Source of the DNA: BS750m-G4 sp964472195
Lineage (GTDB): Bacteria; Bacteroidota; Ignavibacteria; Tepidaquicellales; Tepidaquicellaceae
Direction: 5' to 3'
Assembly (NCBI GenBank): GCA_964472195.1
Contig: CAYYJH010000109.1
Coordinates: 1 to 8,003, forward strand
Length of the DNA stretch: 8,003 nucleotides
Positions within the stretch are counted from its first letter, which is position 1; the number at the start of each line of letters is the position of its first letter. Of this stretch, positions 1 to 5,825 are shown piece by piece. The notes under the pieces were generated by a model, which saw only the letters and a list, made by a program, of their open reading frames with translations, was not told where the DNA came from and did not search any database. Made by a program: the position numbers and the translations under genes.

Positions 1-40
1 AAAAAACGGTTTTTCCTGAAGGTTGTATAATCTTTTTCAT
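1..40 (-). CDS. Possible 5' end of a gene running off the left edge
   Basis: On the minus strand an ATG at 40-38 opens a frame that stays open to the window edge and reads MKKIIQPSGKTVF (13 codons). An MKK-type start is common for exported proteins, but the visible stretch is too short to show a family. No clear Shine-Dalgarno lies upstream (ACTGTG precedes the ATG). The AT-rich DNA at 60-94 could hold its promoter. If real, it is co-directional with the protease at 235-3018 and separated from it by the palindrome cluster. It could equally be chance. Confidence 0.3.
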   Translation of the reverse strand, partial: MKKIIQPSGKTVF

Positions 41-93
41 CACAGTTTATTATTTATTTAAATTTTAGTATTAATATAATGAACTTATCTTCC

Positions 94-119
94 AGTTGTT
101 GGTGTTCTCACCAACAACT
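94..119. repeat. Perfect palindromic hairpin A (11-bp stem, TTCT loop)
   Basis: AGTTGTTGGTG at 94-104 pairs perfectly with CACCAACAACT at 109-119 around TTCT. No T-run follows on either strand, so this is not a classic intrinsic terminator. Its core (97-116) is the exact reverse complement of the core of hairpin B at 141-160. The two are therefore inverted copies of one element and could alternatively pair with each other as a 20-bp stem. Confidence 0.85.
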
Positions 120-138
120 CTAAAACCTAAAGATGTTT

Positions 139-162
139 GCTGTTGGTGAGAACACCAACAGC
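139..162. repeat. Perfect palindromic hairpin B (10-bp stem, AGAA loop)
   Basis: GCTGTTGGTG at 139-148 pairs perfectly with CACCAACAGC at 153-162 around AGAA. It is the inverted partner of hairpin A, 24 nt away. As with A, no U-tract follows on either strand. The arrangement fits a dispersed palindromic (REP-like or miniature inverted) element better than a terminator. A two-site operator for a dimeric regulator is also possible. Confidence 0.85.
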
Positions 163-174
163 GAGAATAATTTT

Positions 175-233
175 CCTCGTTCCTTCCGCTAGGAATGCCT
201 ATGGCACATGCTTCGCATAGGAACGAGGTTTTT
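175..233 (+). terminator. Compound hairpin followed by a T-run
   Basis: CCTCGTTCCT at 175-184 is perfectly complementary to AGGAACGAGG at 219-228, and TTTTT follows directly on the plus strand at 229-233. The loop contains two alternative small hairpins, TTCC-GCTA-GGAA and CCTATG...CATAGG. The U-tract orientation suits a plus-strand transcript entering from outside the window, although the neighbouring protease gene is on the minus strand and ends at 235. On the minus strand the hairpin is followed only by GAAAATTATT, so minus-strand termination would be weak. The arm sequence resembles CTCGTTCC...GGAACGAG palindromes that I recall as dispersed repeats in various bacteria. It may therefore be a repeat doubling as a terminator. 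Confidence 0.55.
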
Positions 234-234
234 A

Positions 235-3018
235 TTATTTTATTAAAATCATTTTCTTTACATCAACAAATCTTCCCGCTTCTATCCTGTAATAATAAAC
301 TCCACTTGCCAGATTGTTTCCGTTAAAGTTTATAATATAAGAGCCCGGTACTTTTACTTCATTCACAAGATTCGCTACTTCCTTACCAAGAACGTCATAA
401 ATTTTCAACGAAACATGTCCTTGCTTTGGAATATCAAATTTAATATTGGTAACAGGGTTAAACGGATTCGGATAATTCTGAGATAAAGCGTACTTAGTTG
501 GAACCTCGCTGCCTTGTTGTGTAACTCCCGTAACAACGCCAAAACCTTTAATGCAAACGTTGTCAATTGTCCACCACCAATCCCATCCGGGTTGAATGGA
601 CACAAACCTGATTTTTACATTTGGATTGTTCGTAGCTCCCGGAAGCGGACGAACCTCGTGTGTATTTCTTACATCAGTTCCACCCCAGGTAATTAAATTA
701 GTCCAGGTTGTTCCGCCGTCATAACTTACATCTACTTTCGCTTGATCCTGAGCATCAATCGCATTCCAGTCATTATCGAACTCAAGATATACACCATCTT
801 TTGCGGAACAGTTTATGTTATTAGTAATCGTTGCGGTAGACAGCAATGTTGTACCCGAACCGCATTCGTCAGCATCAGCAGAAAATACCGGACTGGTTGA
901 AGTCTGAGGTAATGTATAAGAATTAGGATAGGGAGTCGTATATGTGTGCCACACACAAGTACCGCCATTATTCGTAATTGTCCAGTTTGATGTTCCTCCG
1001 GTAAAATCATCACAGAAAATCGTATAAATTGCCGATGGAATAACGTTAATCGTGGTTTTAACTGTGTCGTTAAACCTGTTAGAATCGGCTGCCAGAGCAG
1101 AAGCAATAGCTAACGTAAAATTACCTGCTGCAGTAGGAGTCCATGCAAAACTTACCGAATCAACCTGCCCTGAATTAAGACTTAACGTTGTAGTACTCAA
1201 TTGGGAACCGTTAACAAAGAACTTAATAGGAACATTCGATTCATTAGAAGTGCCAAGATTCTTGACAGCAGCTTTTATGCTGTATGATGAATCTTTTACG
1301 AATTGCTCTGGAAAACTCAGGAAAGGACCTACAGCATAATCATGAGCAGGAGGTGGACCATATGAAGCTTCATACATAGAAGGATCACCAAGACAATTGT
1401 ACATTTCAATATACCTCTGCATTGTCGGGGTAATACTGCCGTAATGGTTAACAAGATAAATTTTCGCCTGAGCATACATCGGGGCTGTCTTGATTAAATT
1501 ATTAACAAACATCGCCCTGAACAATCTTCTCTCTAAAATATCATCTTCATCCCAGTATGAATTCACTGATGAACCCCAGAATACCGAACCGGCATGAGCA
1601 TTTCGAATCCAAGTCTCACCAAAACACTCCGCAGCTTGAAATTGCCCTGTCAGGCAGGCAAAGGAGTAAACATAAGGATAAACAGTATTTGTAAGTGCGT
1701 TTACCTGGCTTTGGTTCAAAGGAGGACCATCAGCCCAGGAAGTAACGCTTCCATGCCCTGAATAAATTGCAAAAGATTGATTATCATTCAATGCTGCGAT
1801 AAGCTGAGCAGTTGTTGCATTATAAGTATGAGTGTAAAGTTTAAGATTCGTGTAACCTGCAGGTGCAAAGAAACTATCTATAACAAAATTATGTGTACCT
1901 TCAGATATAGCCCAGTTGTCGGTTGATGCCATAAAAACGTTTTTCTTTGGAAGAGAATTAATATTATTTTCCATGAATATGGATTTACTGATAATATTAC
2001 CGAGTTGCGTAGAATTGGAAATTGAAAACCTACCCACAAAAGCATCAACATAAGGATCACTGCCATCTAAACAACCGTAATTCAAATCTGTATAAGGAGA
2101 ACCCGAACCAGTACCCGTCCAGCCAGGAATTTTATTTACGTCACCAACAAACAATATAAACTCAGGTCTTGTAGAAATATTATTATACCTTTGCTGAATA
2201 TAAGTTTTAATAGCGGTATTAGTAGTACCCGTTACAGTGGTATTGGCAACGAAGACATTATATCCCATTCCCGTTTTGTGAGTTACAAAAGAAGAAAGAT
2301 TAGATTCATATTCCGGGGCAGTTATAATAAGATAATTACTCGTAGTTCTTATATTGTTTGTGTTCTCGTATTTAACAAAGACACTTTTTAAATATGAATT
2401 CATAGTTTCTGTCGGAACAATATTCATTCCTATAGAATAATCAAGTTCAATGTTAAAACTACCTTTTGTAACATACGTTAACTCATTTTTCAAAGGATTG
2501 TATTTGAAAGGATATATTGTTACACGAATACCTTTAACACCTGCAATAATAAAAGGCTCTGTTACAATAACAAACGGAGCATCTTTGACACCTTCCGTGT
2601 TATAGTATTCTTCATTAATCGTGAATGGTCTGTCTGATAAAAGTTTTGATTTTTCCCACGGTTCTTGTGCCGGGAATAACCTGTTTGATAAGGTTCTCAC
2701 CCCTTCTGTTAATTGAATGTTTGTTATTTGAGGTTTACTCTCTTCATAAGCAACCATTAAATTAAAAGATACAAGAGGAAGTAAAGGAAGTCCAGCTATT
2801 GAGGTTTCTCCATAACCTGGAATTGCTAATCTGATGTAATTATTTCCTTCCGCATTGATTAGTGTCATGTCGTATTCGGGAAGGTCAAAATTTATTTTAT
2901 AGCCATTCGTTTCTTTCAGAACATTTACACCTTTGGGCTGTATATCCGCATAAGACATCACTGTAAAAAACAATACTGAAAAAGCTATTATAAATAACTT
3001 TCCGTATAAAAATTTCAT
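235..3018 (-). CDS. Secreted C25 (gingipain-like) cysteine peptidase with T9SS sorting domain
   Basis: This is a 927-residue secreted protease. Residues 1-24 are a signal peptide, probably cut after SYA, followed by a propeptide-like region (25-225). The C25 catalytic domain spans about 227-550: it opens with NYLIITAP, carries LFVGD at 289-293, and has the catalytic His in SGHG (H422) and the Cys in FACLTG (C455), ending near CLGDPSMYE (541-550). A CARDB/Ig-like domain follows (about 558-660), then a beta-sandwich of adhesin/MAM-like type with paired cysteines and aromatic GWDWWW (about 664-828). Residues 842-927 are a type A T9SS sorting domain with NYPNPFNP (848-855). The family cleaves proteins outside the cell. 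The C-terminal domain directs export through the type IX system and surface attachment or release. The ATG at 3018 is preceded on the minus strand by GAGGT at good spacing. Substrate specificity (Arg, Lys or other) cannot be read from sequence. Confidence 0.93.
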   Translation of the reverse strand: MKFLYGKLFIIAFSVLFFTVMSYADIQPKGVNVLKETNGYKINFDLPEYDMTLINAEGNNYIRLAIPGYGETSIAGLPLLPLVSFNLMVAYEESKPQITNIQLTEGVRTLSNRLFPAQEPWEKSKLLSDRPFTINEEYYNTEGVKDAPFVIVTEPFIIAGVKGIRVTIYPFKYNPLKNELTYVTKGSFNIELDYSIGMNIVPTETMNSYLKSVFVKYENTNNIRTTSNYLIITAPEYESNLSSFVTHKTGMGYNVFVANTTVTGTTNTAIKTYIQQRYNNISTRPEFILFVGDVNKIPGWTGTGSGSPYTDLNYGCLDGSDPYVDAFVGRFSISNSTQLGNIISKSIFMENNINSLPKKNVFMASTDNWAISEGTHNFVIDSFFAPAGYTNLKLYTHTYNATTAQLIAALNDNQSFAIYSGHGSVTSWADGPPLNQSQVNALTNTVYPYVYSFACLTGQFQAAECFGETWIRNAHAGSVFWGSSVNSYWDEDDILERRLFRAMFVNNLIKTAPMYAQAKIYLVNHYGSITPTMQRYIEMYNCLGDPSMYEASYGPPPAHDYAVGPFLSFPEQFVKDSSYSIKAAVKNLGTSNESNVPIKFFVNGSQLSTTTLSLNSGQVDSVSFAWTPTAAGNFTLAIASALAADSNRFNDTVKTTINVIPSAIYTIFCDDFTGGTSNWTITNNGGTCVWHTYTTPYPNSYTLPQTSTSPVFSADADECGSGTTLLSTATITNNINCSAKDGVYLEFDNDWNAIDAQDQAKVDVSYDGGTTWTNLITWGGTDVRNTHEVRPLPGATNNPNVKIRFVSIQPGWDWWWTIDNVCIKGFGVVTGVTQQGSEVPTKYALSQNYPNPFNPVTNIKFDIPKQGHVSLKIYDVLGKEVANLVNEVKVPGSYIINFNGNNLASGVYYYRIEAGRFVDVKKMILIK

Positions 3019-3152
3019 ATTATACCTCGTGATTAAATATTTAAGAAATTAAAATTGTATAGACCTTGGATAAATTTGTTATTAAAAAATAACTTTAATG
3101 AAACATAATTCAAAACAAAAAAACCTTAAAACATATAAGTCACTCATTAACG

Positions 3153-3185
3153 TGAATTATTTGTTTGTTAAAATAATTCATTTTT
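3153..3185 (+). terminator. AT-rich hairpin with T-run, terminator-like
   Basis: TGAATTATTT at 3153-3162 pairs perfectly with AAATAATTCA at 3171-3180 across an 8-nt loop, followed by TTTTT at 3181-3185. The stem has only one G-C pair (plus strand G3154 with C3179), so it would be a weak terminator. No plus-strand gene ends just upstream. It may be a decayed repeat instead. A similar TGAATTAT inverted repeat lies at 5785-5822. Confidence 0.3.
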
Positions 3186-3261
3186 AATATACCGATTTTT
3201 AGATGTATTTTATGAAGTAATTCTTAATATTTTAAAAAGTTAAGTTAATTATAAATACTGC

Positions 3262-3306
3262 GTTGTTCAATAGTTTTTCTGTTGCACTAAGTTCATGAAC
3301 TCTATT
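3262..3306. repeat. 45-bp direct repeat, copy 1
   Basis: This copy aligns without gaps to 3432-3476, with 39 of 45 positions identical by hand count. It begins GTTGTTCAATAGT and ends GAACTCTATT. The six mismatches are three single changes in the middle and three in the block before GAAC. The short inverted ends CAATAG and CTATTG flank the unit in this copy. Confidence 0.8.
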
Positions 3307-3431
3307 GTTTTGTTTACTGTCTGAAATCTTTTCGTGTTTTTATGTGTGTCAATTTTTAAATAGCCACTAATATGCGAATAAATATTAGCTAATTCGCGGC
3401 AATTAATTAATCATTATCCAGTGCATTAATA

Positions 3432-3476
3432 GTTGTTCAATAGTGATTCTGTTGCTCTAAGTACTGGAACTCTATT
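3432..3476. repeat. 45-bp direct repeat, copy 2
   Basis: This is the second copy of the unit at 3262-3306, offset by 170 bp in the same orientation. It shares GTTGTTCAATAGT, TTCTGTTGC, CTAAGT and GAACTCTATT. It sits about 107 bp ahead of the CcmB-like start, so it could be a transcription-factor site, a remnant of a tandem duplication, or a terminal repeat of a small decayed element. Confidence 0.8.
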
Positions 3477-3582
3477 TTTTTATTATTTTTTTGTTTAAAG
3501 AATTTTATTTAACATCATAATATATTAATTTACACATAAATTGAAAGGATTTTTTTGATTTAATATAAAATCTATTAACAAT

Positions 3583-4251
3583 TTGTCTATTATAAATTCT
3601 ACTCTTACTATATTTAAAAAAGACATTAAGTCTGAAATCAGGAACAGATATGTCATCAATTCACTTCTGATGTTCGTTATTGTTACTATTTCCATTATTA
3701 AGTTTTCCATTGGGGATGAAAAGATCGGAGATGAAATCCTGTCAGGACTTTTATGGATTGTAATATTTTTTGCTGCAATCAGCGGGCTTGCAAGAGTTTT
3801 CATTAAAGAAGAAGAAACAGAAACATCGCAATCATTGAAACTCAGTTCTTATCCTGCAAGTGTCTTTCTTGGAAAACTTTTATTCAATTGCATTCTTACT
3901 TATTCACTAAATTTAGTAATATTCATTCTGTTCATAATTATTACGGATTTTTATATTAAGAATTTCTTGGCTTTTTTCATCACTATTTTACTCGGGAATT
4001 TAGGTTTGGTAGCTGCATCAACTATAATAGCAGCTATCATAGCAAAAGCTAACACAAAAGGTACATTATATCCCGTTCTTGCTTTTCCGGTACTTCTTCC
4101 GCTTTTATTAACCGTCATAAACGCAACCAAACTTGCGAGTTCCGGAGTCGAAACGAGCAGTCTCATGGGAGAATTCCAGATTTTGATTTCGTACACAATC
4201 GTTGTAATAACTGTCTCACTTCTTTTATTCCGATTTGTCTGGGAAGATTGA
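3583..4251 (+). CDS. ccmB: CcmB-like heme exporter / ABC permease
   Basis: This 222-residue polytopic membrane protein matches the usual CcmB length. CcmB partners the ATPase CcmA in cytochrome c maturation at the inner membrane. Residues 8-22 form the cytoplasmic KKDIKSEIRNRY entry. Six hydrophobic segments follow (about 25-45, 52-70, 97-120, 125-150, 160-180, 198-219). The segment KGTLYPVLAFPVLLPLLL (about 159-176) is typical of CcmB. The start is uncertain. TTG at 3583 is the only common start codon between an in-frame TGA at 3556 and the conserved N-terminus, and the nearest Shine-Dalgarno-like AAAGGA lies too far away, at 3544-3549. ATT at 3574 is an alternative. No ccmA, ccmC or ccmE neighbour is visible, which is odd for this family. 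The stop overlaps a small palindrome, TGATTAAATCA (4249-4259). Confidence 0.85.
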   Translation: MSIINSTLTIFKKDIKSEIRNRYVINSLLMFVIVTISIIKFSIGDEKIGDEILSGLLWIVIFFAAISGLARVFIKEEETETSQSLKLSSYPASVFLGKLLFNCILTYSLNLVIFILFIIITDFYIKNFLAFFITILLGNLGLVAASTIIAAIIAKANTKGTLYPVLAFPVLLPLLLTVINATKLASSGVETSSLMGEFQILISYTIVVITVSLLLFRFVWED

Positions 4252-4302
4252 TTAAATCAGAAAAGAGTTTTAAGCATTTTTCATTTAAACAATTGAAAGT
4301 TT

Positions 4303-4461
4303 TTGGAAAACAAGGATCTACAAAAAATCTTTCTTTTCTCTGAACTCAGCGATAATGAGCTGGATGCGATTGCTTCATTCTCGCACTTAAAAAAATTCAG
4401 TAAAGGTGAGATCATCTTCTTCGACACAGAACCTTATTTGGGATTTTCCGAGCAACCTTAA
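4303..4461 (+). pseudogene. Truncated Crp/Fnr-family regulator (N-terminus only)
   Basis: A TTG-started frame encodes 52 residues, beginning MENKDLQKIFLFSELSDNEL. This matches the start of Crp/Fnr-family cyclic-nucleotide-binding domains: the 'lF..Ls..el..ia' helix, then HLKKFSKGEIIFFDTEPYLGF. The family-like sequence ends at about residue 48 (position 4446). Four foreign residues, SEQP, and a stop follow. The rest of the beta-roll, the dimer helix and the helix-turn-helix DNA-binding domain are missing, out of roughly 220 residues in an intact protein. It cannot act as a regulator. It begins 51 nt after the CcmB-like gene on the same strand. An in-frame stop at 4294-4296 and the lack of another start make TTG 4303 the likely original start. 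The fragment runs directly into the NosF remnant. Confidence 0.8.
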
Positions 4462-4909
4462 AGTAAAAGAAGTAATCTCTATCATCAAAGATATTCGAGG
4501 AAACGATAAAGCAACAGATTATGAGTTAATGGAGCTTTTCAAGATTAACCAAATATCGGAAAAGACCATCTCATCTCTTTCACAGGGCACAAGGCAAAGA
4601 TTAAGCGGCGCCATCGCTTTTATGTTCGATAGTGATATTATAATACTCGATGAACCCACAGCTGGTTTAGACCCCGCATCAGCAGTCTTTATGAAACGAA
4701 AAATTTTAAAAGAAAAGAATAATGGAAAGTTAATAATTGTTTCCACTCACATCGTCAGCGAAGTGGAGGAGCTTACCGACAGGATAATTTTTATTTTAGA
4801 GGGAGAAATTCAATTAGATAATAAAATTGACAGGACAGTAATTCAAAAGAACGGCTCAGGTATCTCGAAAACAGTAACAAAACTTTTTGAAAACCATGGT
4901 TGGAAATAA
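4445..4909 (+). pseudogene. nosF: 5'-truncated NosF-like ABC ATPase (no Walker A)
   Basis: From FPSNLKVKEVISIIKDIRG onward the frame reads as the C-terminal part of an ABC ATPase. It has the signature LSQGTRQR, Walker B IIILDE, the D-loop AGLDP and the H-loop STH, and ends with an EGEIQ segment typical of this family. Walker A (GxxGxGKT/S) and the Q-loop, roughly the first 80 residues, are absent. The frame can open at GTG 4406, giving 167 residues, but the first dozen (RSSSSTQNLIWD) are out-of-frame Crp/Fnr DNA. Without Walker A it should not bind or hydrolyse ATP normally. The LSQGTRQR signature and DEPTAGLDPAS wording, plus the overlapping NosY-like permease, favour NosF over CcmA. It overlaps the downstream gene by 14 nt, as in an intact operon. 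The C-terminal half is undamaged, so the loss may be recent or an assembly artefact. Confidence 0.8.
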
Positions 4910-5669
4910 GATCTCAAAATATGTCGTGTTCGATATACTAAGAAACAAATGGCTGATAACATATACAGTATTCTTGCTTTGCATGAGTTCGGGGCTTATC
5001 TATTTCAGTCATGACACAACAAAATCGATTATAAGTATTTTGAATGTTGTTTTGCTGCTCGTACCTCTCGTCAGCATTGTGTTCGGGACAATTCACTTTT
5101 ACAATTCAAGGGAATTTATCGAAATGCTTTTATCACAGCCTGTAAAAAGGAGTAATATTTTCTGGGCTGAATATCTTGGTTTATCCGTTTCCCTGTCGCT
5201 TGGATTTTTAATCGGTGTAATTATACCTCTTAGCTTTTACGGCGTTTCATCGATTCTGATATATCTTGCCCTTTCAGGAGTTTTTCTATCATTCATATTC
5301 GTTGCTGTATCGATGCTAACTGCCGTATCATACGATGAGAAAATCAAAGGGATTGGGCTGTCGTTCTTTATCTGGTTTTATTTCGCAATTTTGTTCGACG
5401 GAATTGTACTTATGATATATGTTTTGTTTAATGACTACCCACTGGAGAAAATCATAATCATACTGACCAGCTTAAACCCGGTTGACCTTTCCCGTATAAT
5501 GATACTATTGAAACTCGACATCTCAGCTTTAATGGGATACAGCGGTGCCACCTTCCACAAATTCTTCGGAAGTATGCTCGGAACTATCAGCTCATTATGT
5601 ATGCTATCACTCTGGACTGCAGCGCCTGTCTTCTTCGCATTGAGAAAGTTCAGGAAAAAGAACTTTTAG
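4896..5669 (+). CDS. nosY: NosY-like ABC-2 permease
   Basis: This inner-membrane permease has 257 residues from ATG 4896. A TTG at 4887 would add three. ATG is preferred, giving MVGNKISKYVVFDILRNKW. Six hydrophobic segments are visible, at about 17-37, 45-68, 97-120, 124-146, 155-179 and 228-251. Between the second and third lies NSREFIEMLLSQPVKRSNIFWAEYLG, the cytoplasmic hallmark of NosY/ABC-2 permeases ('ER..G.le.LLs.Pv.R'). In nos clusters NosY works with NosF and periplasmic NosD to supply the copper-sulfur site of nitrous oxide reductase. Its start lies inside the end of the ATPase remnant, so translation was probably coupled. With that ATPase broken, function would need an ATPase encoded elsewhere. 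A related ABC-2 system for another substrate is possible, as no nosZ, nosD or nosL is present here. Confidence 0.75.
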   Translation: MVGNKISKYVVFDILRNKWLITYTVFLLCMSSGLIYFSHDTTKSIISILNVVLLLVPLVSIVFGTIHFYNSREFIEMLLSQPVKRSNIFWAEYLGLSVSLSLGFLIGVIIPLSFYGVSSILIYLALSGVFLSFIFVAVSMLTAVSYDEKIKGIGLSFFIWFYFAILFDGIVLMIYVLFNDYPLEKIIIILTSLNPVDLSRIMILLKLDISALMGYSGATFHKFFGSMLGTISSLCMLSLWTAAPVFFALRKFRKKNF

Positions 5670-5825
5670 ATTCCCTAATATTTTAATAAATTTACTCAGT
5701 AAAATCTTTTATATTTTTTGCGTCTTCGTGTCTTCGTGGCACATGTCCTAACATAGGATTTATTTTTATGTTTTTAAAAACATGATTATGAATTATTCTA
5801 TTGCGAATTGTAAATTCATAATACT
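5670..5825. other. Intergenic region with degenerate repeats
   Basis: This 156-nt gap between the NosY-like and BamA-like genes contains a tandem TCTTCGTG TCTTCGTG (5723-5738) preceded by TTTGCG, the motif TGGCACATG...CATAGGA (5737-5758) shared with 202-222, a perfect 16-bp palindrome ATGTTTTTAAAAACAT (5768-5783), and a 10-bp inverted repeat next to the start codon (5785-5822). No GC-rich hairpin with a U-tract follows the NosY-like gene, so its terminator is not obvious. Confidence 0.65.
5785..5822. repeat. 10-bp perfect inverted repeat abutting the BamA-like start
   Basis: ATTATGAATT (5785-5794) pairs with AATTCATAAT (5813-5822) across an 18-nt loop. The right arm ends 3 nt before the TTG start at 5826, where a Shine-Dalgarno would be expected and none is seen. 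It could be an operator, a translational control hairpin, or just a repeat remnant. Confidence 0.6.

Larger units (their letters stand above)
3019..3582. other. 564-bp AT-rich gene-free region with repeats
   Basis: This gap separates the divergent protease and CcmB genes and must hold promoters for both, although I cannot assign -35/-10 boxes with confidence. Visible structure: a hairpin GTTATT-AAAA-AATAAC at 3078-3093, a 10-bp inverted repeat with trailing T-run at 3153-3185, a 45-bp element present twice (3262-3306 and 3432-3476), and overlapping inverted repeats around 3367-3397 (CTAATAT/ATATTAG and GCGAAT/ATTCGC). I see no coding remnant. In particular, no ccmA-like ATPase end abuts the CcmB gene. 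Confidence 0.7.

Noticed and set aside
94..162. The two palindromes as intrinsic terminators or CRISPR repeats
   Set aside because: No U-tract follows either hairpin on either strand. There are only two copies, in inverted orientation, with a single 22-26 nt gap, so there is no array.
405..1339. Several open frames of 60-97 codons inside the protease gene
   Set aside because: They overlap the well-supported C25 coding sequence in other frames, show no domain or motif, and read as shadows of it.
4249..4259. TGATTAAATCA palindrome as an FNR/Crp box
   Set aside because: It is shorter than the TTGAT-N4-ATCAA consensus, has the wrong spacing, and overlaps the CcmB-like stop codon. It is probably coincidental.
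4278..4298. TTTCA-N10-TGAAA upstream of the Crp/Fnr remnant as an autoregulatory site
   Set aside because: It is an AT-rich five-base half-site that does not match the usual TGTGA-N6-TCACA pattern. Chance is likely in this composition.
4406..4909. A functional novel fusion or short ABC ATPase
   Set aside because: The upstream residues are out-of-frame Crp/Fnr DNA, and Walker A and the Q-loop are absent. Truncation explains the data better than a new protein architecture.
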